From: Jannaschia seohaensis
GTDB lineage: Bacteria > Pseudomonadota > Alphaproteobacteria > Rhodobacterales > Rhodobacteraceae
Assembly: GCF_900116765.1 (NCBI RefSeq)
Contig: NZ_UETC01000017.1
Coordinates: 1 to 64,000, forward strand
Direction of reading: 5' to 3'
DNA length: 64,000 nucleotides
The notes below the pieces were generated by a model, which saw nothing but the letters and a program-made list of their open reading frames with translations, ran no database searches and was not told where the DNA came from. Both the position numbers and the translations under genes were made by a program. Positions 50,948 through 62,625 of the stretch are shown in pieces (the stretch's first letter is position 1; each line of letters starts with the position of its first letter).

Positions 50948-51472
50948 CTAGCCCAGACGCCGCTCCCCCTGCCCGTCCAGGACGAAGACGACGCCCTGCG
51001 GGTCGTCCAGCGTATCCCAGGCCTCGGGCGGCAGGCCGCGCGCCATGGCGCGCAGGCCGATCACGAGGACGCCATGGGTGATCAGGATCGCGGGGCGCGG
51101 GCGGGCCAGGACCCGGGACAGCCGGGCGATCAGGGCGTCCTGGCTCTCGGCGCCGGGGCAGGCGAATTTCCACAGCACGCCGGGCCGCGCTTCGGGCGGG
51201 CGCGGCAGACCCTCGCCCGCGCCCATCGCGATCTCGGAGAGGTCGGGATCGACCGTGGCCCGCAGACCTGCCAGCGCGGCCGAGCGGCGGGCTCGGCCGA
51301 GCGGGCTGACGAAGGCGGGGACGGCCACGCCCGCGCGGCGCAACAGCGCCCCTTGCCGCGCGGCCTGCACCCGGCCCAGCGCCGTCAGCGGACTGTCCCG
51401 CTGCCCCTGCATGCGGCCGGAACGGTTCCAGACGGTCTCGCCATGGCGGAGGATGTAGAGGGGCGCGGTCAT
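50948..51472 (-). CDS. Histidine phosphatase (phosphoglycerate mutase-like) family protein
   Basis: A 174-residue phosphatase of the RHG superfamily. The phospho-accepting His is in YILRHGETVWN (residues 6-16), followed by GRMQGQRDSPLTALGRVQA. A second catalytic His lies in ILITHGVL (about 133-140) and Arg/Glu residues in FVSPLGRARRSA and EIAMGAGEG complete the pocket. Members include cofactor-dependent phosphoglycerate mutase, cobalamin phosphatase CobC and broad-specificity phosphatases; this short sequence does not decide between them. It lies between two tRNA-Val genes. Confidence 0.85.
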   Translation of the reverse strand: MTAPLYILRHGETVWNRSGRMQGQRDSPLTALGRVQAARQGALLRRAGVAVPAFVSPLGRARRSAALAGLRATVDPDLSEIAMGAGEGLPRPPEARPGVLWKFACPGAESQDALIARLSRVLARPRPAILITHGVLVIGLRAMARGLPPEAWDTLDDPQGVVFVLDGQGERRLG

Positions 51473-51509
51473 ACGTCCCCCCTGCCCGTGCCGCCGCGCG
51501 AGGCCAAGC

Positions 51510-54377
51510 TCAGAAGATCAGAATGTCGTCGATTCCGAGCTCCCGCACGCTGGCGCGGGTGAAGGTGGCAATCACTTCCAGGCCGCCATCGCCCCGAGGC
51601 CCATCGACATCCACCGACAGCTCCAGGGTCCGGGTGTTGAAATCGGCAAGCCCATCCCGCAGCAGACTGCGCACGCCGGACGGCTCCAGCTCCCGCGGGA
51701 GGATGCGGCCGTTGCCGAGCCCGAAGAACTGATCGTCCAGCGCTAACTGGTCGCCCGGCCCGAAATCGGTGATCAGCGCGTTCCCCGGCACCCCCGCCTG
51801 AAGGAAGGCGAAGACATCCGCCCCCTCGCCGCCGGTCAGCGTGTCGTTGCCGCCCAGACCCGCAATCGTGTCGTCACCGACACTGCCCACAAGGCGCGTG
51901 TCGGTGTTATCGCCGACGATGCGAATGTCGTTGGTGCCCTGGGCGAAGACCTCCTCGACCCCGGTCCGTCGGACATTGAAGTTAACGCTGGTCTGCACCT
52001 CGTCGAAGCCGCCGCTGTCGCGGATCGTGTCGCCCGTGCTGTCAACCGAAGAAGTGTCGTTGCCCAGGTCGCCCTCCATCAGATCCGATCCGGTGCCGCC
52101 GACGAGTTCGTCCGCGCCGGCCCCGCCGCGCAGCGTGTCGTCGCCATCGTTGCCGCGCAACAGGTCGCACCCGCTATCGCCGTTGATGAGGACGTCGCCG
52201 GTCAGGCCGTCCACGGTGTCGTTGCCGCCGCCCGCATTGATCACGTCGCTCGCGCCCGAGCCAAGCAGGCGGTCGTTCTCGTTGGAAGCCCCGAGCGACA
52301 GCTCGAACTCGGGATTGGTCGGAGGCGTCCCCGCCCCGTCATCGCCCACGATGCGCAATTCCGTTCGCGAGGTGGTGGCCCCGCCGGGCAGGACCGCGCC
52401 CGCGACCTGGCTGATCTCCAGGGCGAAGATCTCGTCGCCCTCGATGGCGGTGTCGCCGAAGATCCGCAGCCCGATCAGCCCCGCACCGGACCCCGCGGCG
52501 ATCGTCAGCGCGCCCGAGGCCTCCTGATAGTCCTCGCCCGCGATGGCCGACTCGGTCGACACCGTGCGCCAAGTTCAGCGTCACGTCCGGGCGCGCGGGC
52601 TCCGACAGGAGGATCGGGACGGAGTAAGTCTGGCTGCCGCTATCGAACTCCCGCATGGAAACCGCGACGGGAGCTACGCGAACGAAGGTGTCGTCCGGCT
52701 CGGGCCGAAGCACGCCAGGCGCCGGATCGCCACGGCCCGCCTCGCCGCGCACGGCCCCGCTGTCATTGTCCAGGATCGTGCCGCGCGCCACCTGACCGAT
52801 GGTGTTGCCAGCGAAATTCGCGTTCTGCGCATTGTAGACGAAGAGGTCGAAGCTCTCGTCATCCTCTCGCAGCGTGTCGCCGCGAATGGTGACCGAAATC
52901 ACCCCGCTCTGCTCCCCGGCGGGAATGGTGAAAGCGCGGGCGATGGGATCGAAATCCTCGGAGCGGGAATCAGAGCCATCCAGCGTGGTATAGTTGAACG
53001 TCACCGGCGACGGCGCGGGCCGGTCCAGCGTAACGAGGAAGCGCATGGTGCCGAAACTGCCGCTCCCCTCGATCATGGTCGCGTCATGGATCTGGATCAC
53101 GGGGACGATCGGCGCGGTGGAGACCGGTGCCTCGACGCCGGTTGCCGGCTCGGTCCGGCCCGCCACGCGCGAGACGGCGCCGCCATCGTCGCCAATGATG
53201 CCGATGGTCGCCTCAAGTGCCGGCGCGCCGCCCTCGAAGCGGCCGCCGGAAATGCCGGTCAACAGAACCTGGAAGGCCTCGTCTCCCTCGATGAGCTCGT
53301 CGCCGCGCAGGATAAATTCCGGCCGCGTGCTTTGCTGGCCCGCGTCGATCGTGACCGAGCGGGCCAGCGCGTCGTAATCGCCGTTGAAGGCGCTCGCGGT
53401 GATGTCCTGCGTGGCATAGTCGAGGGTGACCAGCGTGTCCGTCGGCCCGTCCAGCGTCACCAAAAGCGAGACGCGCTGAAAGCTGCTGTCGCCTTCGATT
53501 ATGTCGGTTCCCTGAACGCGCAGCGTGGGCAGTTGATCGACCTGCTCGGGCCCGAAGATCGGCGTCCCCGCCGCCCCGATGCCAGAGCTCAAGTCGGCTC
53601 GCCCGCTGTCATTATCGACCGTCGTCACCTCGACCGAGAGCGCCTGCGCGCCGTCCACGATATTGAGGCTGCGCGGGTTGTTGAAAACGATCTCGAAGCT
53701 CTCGTCGGGTTCGGGGAGCAGATCTTCCCGGGTCAAGACCTGCAAGCTGGCGGAGCGCTGACCGGCAACGAAGTTGACCGTGCCCGACGCGCCGTCGAAA
53801 TCCCCTTCGCTATTCGCCGCGCTGCCTTGCTGGGTAAACCAGTCGATGCTGGCCGAGGCGGTCGCCGGACGGTCCAGCGTGACCAGGACGTTCAGGCGCT
53901 TGAATGAGCTATCGCCCTCGATGTAGCTCGTGTCATAGGCGGTCACGGTCGGGAACGCCCCAGGCTCCGGCTCGGGCTCGAAGATCAGGCGCGCCTCGCC
54001 GGGATTGGCGCTGGGCTGATCCGGGATCCCGTCATCGTCGTCCAGGATCGTGCTGGTGGCCACGACAGCAGCCGCATCCTGGGGAAAATCCAGGCCGCGC
54101 GGGTCGTAAGCGACGATCTCAAAGGTCTCGTTGTCCTCCAGCAGGATGTCGCAGCGCAGGATCATCTCGATATCCTGCTCCGTCTCGCCGGCGGCGAAAA
54201 CTGACGGTGCCCGAGGTGCCGTCAAAGTCCCCCGCCTTCGCCGAGTTCTCTTGGGTATACCACCGGAAGGAGGCGGGAACGTTGGGCGCCTCGTCGAGCG
54301 TTGCCCGGAAGGAAACCCGCGTGAAAGAATCGTTTCCTTCGATGAACTCGGCATTGGAAATGGGTGACGGTCGGCAT
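51510..54377 (-). pseudogene. Calx-beta/RTX surface protein gene with three single-base insertions
   Basis: Read in order the frames give one protein of about 950 residues: MPTVTISNAEFIEGNDSFTR, at least five Calx-beta repeats (each with EGDSSF or EGDEIF, an LVTLD strand and a DDDSG-like turn) and a C-terminal RTX block (LGSGASDVINAGGGNDTVDG; GLGGNDTLTGGEGADVFAF). The frame shifts at three places, each explained by one extra base: near 54365 (ACCCAT), in the A4 run 54197-54200 and near 52566. Removing one base restores LNLATVSTESAIAGEDY and SFAAGETEQD. The longest intact pieces are about 52566-54200 and 51510-52562. It is either a true pseudogene or a gene with sequence errors. Confidence 0.75.
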
Positions 54378-54596
54378 GGCGAAATGCACGACGCAACATG
54401 AACCGCCCCAACCACCCTCACGTTGCGGGGCGCGCAGGGTCAACGCCTTTCTATGCGCGCCGGCTGAAGGCGGTGGCGTCAGATCGATCTGCCCGCGCAG
54501 ATAGCGGCGCGACACGGAGCCAAAACCGCCGGCATGGCATGGGTGCTTGGCGGGCACGCCGTGTGGGGTCATGATGAGGAAGCGGGGAGGCGGACC

Positions 54597-55225
54597 ATGC
54601 GGATCATCGGAGACATTCATGGGCGCCGGGACCTCTATGCCCGCGCGCTCGCCGGCGCGAAGGAGAGCGTTCAGATCGGGGATTTCGGGATGGGCTTCAT
54701 CCCCGAGGAAGACCTGGCGACCTGGCCCGGTGGCCCCGGGCACAAATTCTTCCGTGGCAACCACGACGACCCCGCTCTGTGCCGCGCCCATCCCGCGCAT
54801 CTGGAAAGCGGTCCCTACGGCAACCTGTTCGTCGTCGGCGGCGGATGGTCGATCGACCGAGAGTATCGCACCCCCGGCGTGACCTGGTGGCCGGACGAAG
54901 AACTGCCCCCTCGGAGCTGCGGGATCTGACGGACCGATATGCAAGCGCCGCCCCGGAGGTGATGCTGACGCATGAGGCGCCGATATCGGTCGCCGAGGCC
55001 TTCTTCGGCTCCATCGACAGCCCCAAGACGCGCAGGCCAAGCCGCACCAGTTTGGCTCTGGAGAAGATGCTGGCCCTGCATCGCCCTCGCAGCTGGGCTT
55101 TCGGTCATTGGCACGAGCGACGGGATTGGCCGGTCGACGGAACCCGGTTCATCGCGCTGGAAGAAGGCGGGTGGGTCGACCTGCCGGACCAGAAGATGCC
55201 GCCCTCGATGGCGCGCCCCCGCTAG
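54597..55225 (+). pseudogene. Metallophosphoesterase gene interrupted by one frameshift
   Basis: The first part (54597 to about 54910) has the calcineurin-like phosphoesterase motifs GDIHGRRDLY (residues 4-13), IGDFGMGF, GNHDD and GGWSIDRE. After the C5 run at 54908-54912 the frame is lost (stop at 54929). The sequence continues in the next frame as SELRDLTDRYASAAPEVMLTHEAPISVAE and ends WAFGHWHERRDW, the last metal-binding motifs. One added C restores LPPSELRDL and a protein of about 209 residues. GGGAGG precedes the ATG. The upstream neighbour is also frameshifted. Confidence 0.75.
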
Positions 55226-55484
55226 CCGCCGCCCCATCGCCAGTTCGGTCTCTTCCAGTGAGCGCGCTTTCCTCGGGGTGCCGCTCCTGCCTTGAGCCTT
55301 TGCCTGGACGGGATCTGTCGCGGCCGAATGGAGGCGCCGCGCCGCATGTCTCACCCGGCGCGCCCCCGGCCAACCGGCTGGCACGGCGCATGCAAGACGG
55401 TGCATCGGCGATCCGCCATACGCCCCGGGGTTCACTGAACCGGGAAACGAATTTGCAGACGCCTGCCAAGAAATCGAGGGAAAA

Positions 55485-55559
55485 TGGTGGGTGATGAGGG
55501 ATTTGAACCCCCGACATCTTCGATGTGAACGAAGCGCTCTACCACTGAGCTAATCACCC
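55485..55559 (-). tRNA. tRNA-Val (anticodon CAC)
   Basis: A 75-nt cloverleaf on the minus strand. Acceptor GGGTGAT/ATCACCC, discriminator A and encoded CCA. D arm GCTCAGTGGTAGAGC, anticodon stem CTTCG/CGAAG with loop TTCACAT (CAC), T arm GGGGGTTCAAATCCCTC. A second Val isoacceptor (TAC) lies 4.6 kb upstream. Confidence 0.95.
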
Positions 55560-55649
55560 GTCCGGCGCCCTTTAGACCGTCCGCGAGGGGGGTTCAAGGC
55601 CCCAGGAACAGGGCCGCCTCCGATCGGCGGCGGCCCCGGGTCTTGGCTG

Positions 55650-58049
55650 TCAGTGCGCCACGGCACCCCGGTCGTCACCGCGCCGCTGGCGCTCGGCCAG
55701 AGCGGCGGCCTCCTCGGCGGCCTCGTCCCATTCGATGGGCTCGGGCTTGGAGACCAGCGCGCGCTCCAGCACCTCGGAGACGTGCTTGACCGGCACGATC
55801 TCCAGGCCCTCCTTCACGTTGTCGGGCAGCTCGGCGAGGTCCTTCTCGTTCTCCTCGGGGATCAGAACGGTCGTGATCCCGCCACGTAGGGCGGCCAGCA
55901 GCTTTTCCTTCAGCCCGCCGATGGGCATCGCGTTGCCGCGCAGGGAGACTTCGCCCGTCATCGCGATGTCGCGCCGCACCGGAATGCCCGTCAGCGCCGA
56001 GACGATGGAGGTCACCATCGCCAGCCCCGCCGACGGCCCGTCCTTGGGCGTCGCCCCGTCAGGCACGTGGACGTGAATGTCCATCGTGTCGAACTTCGGC
56101 GGCTTTATCCCGATCTCAGGTGCGATGGAGCGCACAAAGCTCGAGGCCGCGTCGATCGACTCCTTCATCACGTCGCCCAGCTTGCCGGTGGTCTTCATCC
56201 GGCCTTTGCCGGGCAGCTTGATCGCCTCGATATGCAGCAGATCGCCGCCCACGGAGGTGTAGGCCAGCCCGGTGACGACACCGACCTGATCCTCCATTTC
56301 GGCCAGACCGTAGCGGTATTTCTGGACGCCGAGGAAGTCGCTGAGATTGTCCTCGGTCACCTCGACCCGCTCGGCCTTCTTGCCGACGATCTGCGTGACG
56401 GCCTTCCGGGCGATCTTGGCGATCTCCCGCTCCAGGTTCCGCACGCCCGCCTCGCGGGTATAGACCCGCACGATGGCCGTCAGCGCCTCGTCGGTCAGCG
56501 AGAACTCGGACTTGCGCAGCCCGTGATCCTTCACCTGCTTGGGCAGCAGGTGCCGCTTGGCGATTTCGACCTTCTCGTCCTCGGTGTAGCCGGCGAGCGG
56601 GATGATCTCCATCCGATCCATCAGCGGCCCGGGCATGTTGTAGGAGTTGGACGTGGTCAGGAACATCACGTTCGACAGGTCGTATTCCACTTCGAGATAG
56701 TGGTCGACGAAGGTGTTGTTCTGCTCCGGATCCAGCACCTCCAGCATCGCGCTGGCCGGGTCGCCGCGGAAGTCCTGCCCCATCTTGTCGATCTCGTCGA
56801 GCAGGATGAGCGGGTTGGTCGTCTTGGCCTTCTTGAGCGCCTGGATGATCTTACCGGGCATGGAGCCGATATAGGTCCGCCGGTGTCCCCGGATCTCGGA
56901 CTCGTCGCGCACGCCGCCCAGCGAGATGCGGATGAACTCGCGTCCCGTGGCCTTGGCGACCGATTTACCCAGCGAGGTCTTGCCGACGCCCGGAGGGCCG
57001 ACGAGGCACAGGATCGGCCCCTTCAGCTTGGCCGAACGCGCCTGGACGGCGAGATACTCGACGATCCGCTCCTTGACCTTCTCCAGGCCGTAATGATCCT
57101 TGTCGAGAACCTCCTGCGCCTTGACGATATCCTTCTTGACGCGCGACTTGGTGCCCCACGGGATCGACAGCATCCAGTCGAGATAGTTGCGCACGACGGT
57201 CGCTTCAGCGGACATCGGCGACATGTTCTTGAGCTTCTTGAGCTCGCCCTCGGCCTTTTCGCGCGCCTCCTTCGACAGCTTCGTCTCGGAGATGCGCTTC
57301 TCCAGTTCGGCCAGCTCGTTCGAGCCATCCTCACCGTCGCCCAGCTCCTTCTGGATCGCCTTCATCTGCTCGTTCAGATAGTATTCGCGCTGCGTGCGCT
57401 CCATCTGCGACTTGACGCGGCTCTTGATGCGCTTTTCGACCTGCAGGACGCTCATCTCGCCCTGCATCATGCCGAACACCTTCTCCAGCCGCTCGGAGAC
57501 GACCAGCATCTCGAGCAGGGCCTGCTTCTCGCCGACCTCGACGCCCAGATGGCCCGAGACCAGATCGACCAGCTTGGCGGGGTCCTGCGCCTCGGCGACG
57601 GCGCCCATCGCCTCTTCGGGGATGTTTTTCTTGACCTTGGCGTAGCGCTGGAACTCTTCCGCGACGGAGCGGATCAGCGCCTCGATGGTCTCTTCGTCGC
57701 CGCGGGTCTCCTCCAGCGGCTCCGCATGGGCTTCGAAGAAGCGCTCGTTCTCGACGAATTCGGTGACCTTCACCCGGGCGCGGCCTTCGACCAGAACCTT
57801 GACGGTGCCATCGGGCAGCTTGAGCAGTTGCAGCACGTTAGCAAGCACGCCCACGCGGTAGATTCCGTCGGCATCCGGCTCGTCCACGGCGGGATCGATC
57901 TGGCTGGCCAACAGGATCTGCTTGTCGTCCTGCATCACCTCCTCGAGGGCGCGGACGGATTTGTCCCGGCCCACGAAGAGCGGGACGATCATGTGCGGGA
58001 ACACCACAATGTCGCGCAACGGCAGGACGGGGTGGGTGGATGCGGTCAT
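55650..58049 (-). CDS. lon: ATP-dependent protease Lon
   Basis: A 799-residue homohexameric AAA+ serine protease that degrades damaged and regulatory proteins; in Caulobacter it removes CcrM and DnaA. The N-terminal LON substrate domain starts at [20 protein letters not shown] (residues 6-25). A coiled region lies around 190-270. Walker [10 protein letters not shown] is near 350-358, Walker [11 protein letters not shown] near 415, and the catalytic Ser-Lys pair lies in [12 protein letters not shown] (about 675) and [10 protein letters not shown] (about 718). Length and motifs are standard for LonA. It is transcribed leftward and divergent from the membrane/SRPBCC gene. Confidence 0.96.
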   Translation of the reverse strand: MTASTHPVLPLRDIVVFPHMIVPLFVGRDKSVRALEEVMQDDKQILLASQIDPAVDEPDADGIYRVGVLANVLQLLKLPDGTVKVLVEGRARVKVTEFVENERFFEAHAEPLEETRGDEETIEALIRSVAEEFQRYAKVKKNIPEEAMGAVAEAQDPAKLVDLVSGHLGVEVGEKQALLEMLVVSERLEKVFGMMQGEMSVLQVEKRIKSRVKSQMERTQREYYLNEQMKAIQKELGDGEDGSNELAELEKRISETKLSKEAREKAEGELKKLKNMSPMSAEATVVRNYLDWMLSIPWGTKSRVKKDIVKAQEVLDKDHYGLEKVKERIVEYLAVQARSAKLKGPILCLVGPPGVGKTSLGKSVAKATGREFIRISLGGVRDESEIRGHRRTYIGSMPGKIIQALKKAKTTNPLILLDEIDKMGQDFRGDPASAMLEVLDPEQNNTFVDHYLEVEYDLSNVMFLTTSNSYNMPGPLMDRMEIIPLAGYTEDEKVEIAKRHLLPKQVKDHGLRKSEFSLTDEALTAIVRVYTREAGVRNLEREIAKIARKAVTQIVGKKAERVEVTEDNLSDFLGVQKYRYGLAEMEDQVGVVTGLAYTSVGGDLLHIEAIKLPGKGRMKTTGKLGDVMKESIDAASSFVRSIAPEIGIKPPKFDTMDIHVHVPDGATPKDGPSAGLAMVTSIVSALTGIPVRRDIAMTGEVSLRGNAMPIGGLKEKLLAALRGGITTVLIPEENEKDLAELPDNVKEGLEIVPVKHVSEVLERALVSKPEPIEWDEAAEEAAALAERQRRGDDRGAVAH

Positions 58050-58326
58050 GTCGGTTCTTCCTTTCGCAAAGATCCAGGGCCCCGTCTGTGGCAGCCGTCC
58101 GGACCTTCCGGTTTTCGACCCCTAGGTGGGGTTGGCGGCTGCCCGCGTCAACGCGCAAGCGTCACCATACATCGGACCTCGTCAATCTGTCCCCTGCCGC
58201 GGGTCGGCGCAAGAGCGTCCCAAAGATGCCCAGGGCGGAAGGATTGACCCCGCAGATACCCAGTTCCGACCCAATCCCTGCCCCGATTTGCTGCCATTCC
58301 AGGGACGATCCTCCCTTGGGCCCCGC

Positions 58327-59319
58327 ATGATGACGTTGCTCCTTCTCCAGTCCCGCCGTTTTGGCCTCACTTTTGCCATACTGCTGCTCGCCGCGCCGAT
58401 CTGGGTGCTGGCGCTGTCCCTCGAAGGCATGCCGCTCTCCGATGCCGCCTGGACGGCTTTTTCGGCGATCGGCGGGCTGTATCTGGCGCTTGCGGGGCTG
58501 ATCGTGCTCGCTTTGCGCGTCCCGGGGCTGCGCGGCTGGCGGGTCGCGGCGGAGACGACGGCGCTCGCCACCGTGATCCTGGGCCTGCTCGCAGTACTCC
58601 TACCGGGGCCGACGCTCGGCTATGCGCTCTGCATCCCGTCGGGCGCGGCGGCGATCTGGATCGCGCTCTATGGCCCGCTCTCGCGGCTGATCCCGCGCCG
58701 CGTCACGCTGCGGGAAAACGCGCGCGTTCACATCCCATTGCCGCATCAGATGGTCTGGCGCATGGCTCTGCCGACCCGCCCGGCGGAACATTGGGATCCG
58801 CTGCTGCGCAGCAGCGTGCAGGACAGCGAGGATGTCGACACCTTCCATCTCGAATATGCATGCGGCGGCGGCGAGACCGACGCGGTCACCGTCACCATGC
58901 TCGAAATCGAACCGAACCGAGGCTATCGCTACCTGTTCCAGGGCGAGACCTCGGGAGTCGGACGCGCCTTCGTGCAGGGCTACCACCGGATCGTGCTGAC
59001 CCCCGACGGGGACGAGGCGACCTGGGTCGAGCTGTCCCGCCAGACCGAGGAGTGCCTGCTGGCCCAGGCGTTCCTCTCCTGGCTCGATCGCATGCCGGAA
59101 GACTACGCCCGCTTCCTGCGCGCGAGCACTCTGGGCGAGTCGATGGACGGGACGCTCACCGGCCTGCACCGCCTTGCCGTGCTGCGCGAGGAGCTCGGCC
59201 GCAAGCGCAAACTTAAGCGTCCCAAGCTGACCGCCCAGCGCGGCTCGGCCATTCTGCGCGCCGCGGCTGCGGAGGCCGGCGCGCTTCTATCACGCACGCC
59301 GTCGCTCATCTCCTGGTAG
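58327..59319 (+). CDS. Membrane protein with a C-terminal SRPBCC/START-like domain
   Basis: A 330-residue protein. Four hydrophobic segments (about residues 10-30, 40-62, 74-96 and 96-115) precede a cytoplasmic domain (about 130-290) with the outline of a ligand-binding SRPBCC fold: ARVHIPLPHQMVWRMAL, DTFHLEYACGGGETDAVTV, GYRYLFQGETSG and TWVELSRQTEE. The tail is strongly basic (LGRKRKLKRPKLTA). I do not know a named family with this arrangement. ATG 58327 and ATG 58330 are both usable. It is divergent from lon and unlikely to be part of an operon. Confidence 0.62.
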   Translation: MMTLLLLQSRRFGLTFAILLLAAPIWVLALSLEGMPLSDAAWTAFSAIGGLYLALAGLIVLALRVPGLRGWRVAAETTALATVILGLLAVLLPGPTLGYALCIPSGAAAIWIALYGPLSRLIPRRVTLRENARVHIPLPHQMVWRMALPTRPAEHWDPLLRSSVQDSEDVDTFHLEYACGGGETDAVTVTMLEIEPNRGYRYLFQGETSGVGRAFVQGYHRIVLTPDGDEATWVELSRQTEECLLAQAFLSWLDRMPEDYARFLRASTLGESMDGTLTGLHRLAVLREELGRKRKLKRPKLTAQRGSAILRAAAAEAGALLSRTPSLISW

Positions 59320-59368
59320 CGCCCCCGCGGGAGGGCGGGCGGGGCGATCCGCGCCAGCGGGAGCGTCG

Positions 59369-59414
59369 CGCGTCCTCGCGCGCAGGCAGAGCCACGCGTC
59401 CTCGCGCGCAGGCA
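59369..59414 (+). repeat. Two tandem copies of a 26-bp unit
   Basis: The 20-base CGCGTCCTCGCGCGCAGGCA occurs at 59369-59388 and again at 59395-59414, period 26 bp. It lies in the gap between the SRPBCC and tgt genes, close to the tgt stop. Confidence 0.7.
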
Positions 59415-59429
59415 CGGAGTTGCCCCGCT

Positions 59430-60593
<1,164 letters not shown>

Positions 60594-60860
60594 CTACCAC
60601 GCTTGCCGAGGGAAGGAGAAGGGGGCGCGTCACTCACTCCGCGCCCCCTATGGCAAGGGCTCCGGCCCTTGCACGCAAAAAGACTTGGTCTTCAACGGCG
60701 CCAAAATAATGCCCGTCCGTCCGCCCGTCTCCCCCTGAATCGGGGGTGCGGCGGCACGACGCGCCTCCCCTTTACCCCGACCCGCCCAATCCTTATGTTT
60801 TCCGTCAACTACCTCCGGGTCCGATACGAGACCCGCACCGAATTGACCGGAGACCATCCC

Positions 60861-61232
60861 ATGAGCGCCGACGACTCGTCCCAAGGTCCGATGGAGGGCG
60901 CGCCCCTCATCGCTCCGTCGACCACCGATCACGCTTTGCACGAACCCATCGTCGAAGCCTGCCGCAGCGTTTTCGACCCGGAAATCCCGGTGAACATCTT
61001 CGACCTGGGCCTCGTCTATACGATCGACATCAGCCCCGAGAACGACGTGCGGGTCATCATGACCCTGACGGCCCCCGGTTGCCCCGTCGCGGGCGAGATG
61101 CCGGGCTGGGTCGCCGATGCGGTCTCGGCCGTGCCCGGGGTGCGCACGGTCGACGTGGACCTCACCTGGGAGCCGCCCTGGGGCATGGAGATGATGTCCG
61201 ACGAGGCGCGGCTGGAACTGGGCTTCATGTAA
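60861..61232 (+). CDS. SufT-like MIP18/DUF59 family protein
   Basis: A 123-residue protein of the iron-sulfur carboxylate/cluster assembly accessory family (MIP18, DUF59). Conserved blocks: VFDPEIPVNIFDLGLVYTI (about residues 37-55), MTLTAPGCPVAGEMPGWV with the functional Cys (about 69-86), and DLTWEPPWGMEMMSDEARLELG (about 99-120). In suf operons SufT assists 4Fe-4S assembly; here no other suf gene is nearby. ATG 60861 has CCGGAGA upstream. Confidence 0.88.
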   Translation: MSADDSSQGPMEGAPLIAPSTTDHALHEPIVEACRSVFDPEIPVNIFDLGLVYTIDISPENDVRVIMTLTAPGCPVAGEMPGWVADAVSAVPGVRTVDVDLTWEPPWGMEMMSDEARLELGFM

Positions 61233-61499
61233 CCTCCGCAGGTGGCCCGCCCCTGACCGGCGGGTCGCTCGGACAGGTCCGGTCTCGTCCGCCGCGCCAA
61301 GTCGTCGGACCGGTCGGGCGAGGTCGAGGCGTCGGTGAGCGGACGCGCTCGGGGCCCAGGGGCCAACGGCGGCGACGGTCGGACTGCCGACGCGGTGACG
61401 GAACCTTCACCGGACCGTCAGCCAGGCGACATGGGGCGGCACGACAGACGCGGGCATCAACTCCTGAAAACCACCGGTGGTTCTTCGCCCCCTCGCCGC

Positions 61500-62625
61500 G
61501 CTGCACCGCCGCGCCCGCCCTGGGCGAGACCCATGCCACCGCCCAGGCGCTGATCTATGGCACGCGCCCCTCCTTCCTGATCTCCAAGATGGAAGACGGC
61601 GCGCTCAAGTCGACGCTGGAGGCCTGCCACGCGGAGACGTCGCAACGCTCCGCCTTCTCCATCGGACATCGCGGCGCGCCACTGATGTTCCCTGAGCACA
61701 CGGTCGAATCGGACGTCGCCCCCGCGCAGATGAGGCGGGCATCCTGGAATGCGACGTGACCTTCACCGAAGATCACGAACTGGTCTGCCGCCACGCGCAG
61801 AACGACCTCCATACCACGACGAACATCCTGGTCTCGGATCTGGCCGATACCTGCGTGACGCCCTTCACCCCGGCTTCGGCCGATGCGGGCGCGACCGCCG
61901 AGTGCCGCACCTCCGAGCTGACGCTCGCAGAGTTCCTGACGCTCACGCCCAAGATGGACGCAGCCAATACCTCGGCCACCACGGCGGAAGCCTATCAGGG
62001 CGGCATCGCCGATTGGCGCACCGATCTCCAAACCGACGGCGCGATGCCGAAGACCGACGCCAAGTCGATCGCGCTGTTCGAGGCGCTGAACGTCGATCTC
62101 ACGCCCGAGCTGAAATCCCCATCGGTCGAGATGCCCCATGAAGGCTTAAGCGAGGGAGACTACGCCCAGAAGCTGGTCGACGAGTACAAGGCGGCGGGTA
62201 TCAACCCGTCTCGCGTCTGGCTCCAGTCCTTCAACTTGGAGGACGTGCTCTACTGGATCGAGGCGGAGCCGGACTTCGGCGCCCAGGCCGTCTATCTGAT
62301 GGATGAATGCGACCTCGACGGCTACGCGCCGATGGACCCGCCGACCTGGATGCTGGTGGCCTTGGAGGATGGCGAGATCGTGCCCTCCGCCCTGGCCATG
62401 GACGCGAAGGAGGCCCGCCTGGAGATCATCACTTGGCCCCTGGAACGCTCCGGCCCGCTGGCCGGCGGCGGGGGCTGGTACGTCCAGTCGATTGAGGAAG
62501 TCACCGACAGTGACGGCGACTATTTCGACCTGCTGCACGTGCTGGCCCAGGAGGTGGGCGTCGCGGGGGTCTTCTCCGACTGGCCGGCGACAACGACTTT
62601 CTACGCCAATTGCATGGGCCTGTGA
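61500..62625 (+). pseudogene. Glycerophosphodiester phosphodiesterase gene, frameshifted and N-terminally decayed
   Basis: A GDPD-type TIM-barrel phosphodiesterase (glycerophosphodiester to glycerol-3-phosphate) is recognisable in two frames. The first part reads GETHATAQALIYGTRPSFLI then [19 protein letters not shown] with the catalytic HRGA and PEHT. The frame is lost between 61710 and 61745. The second part, open from 61756, starts in the [18 protein letters not shown] metal/catalytic motif and runs to the end ([34 protein letters not shown]). No convincing signal peptide or start precedes the first part. About 290 C-terminal residues are intact and might still be translated, but they lack the first catalytic His. 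Confidence 0.72.

Noticed and set aside
56067-58247. 726-codon plus-strand frame opposite lon
   Set aside because: Antisense shadow of lon with repetitive DHLL/LGDL-like composition.
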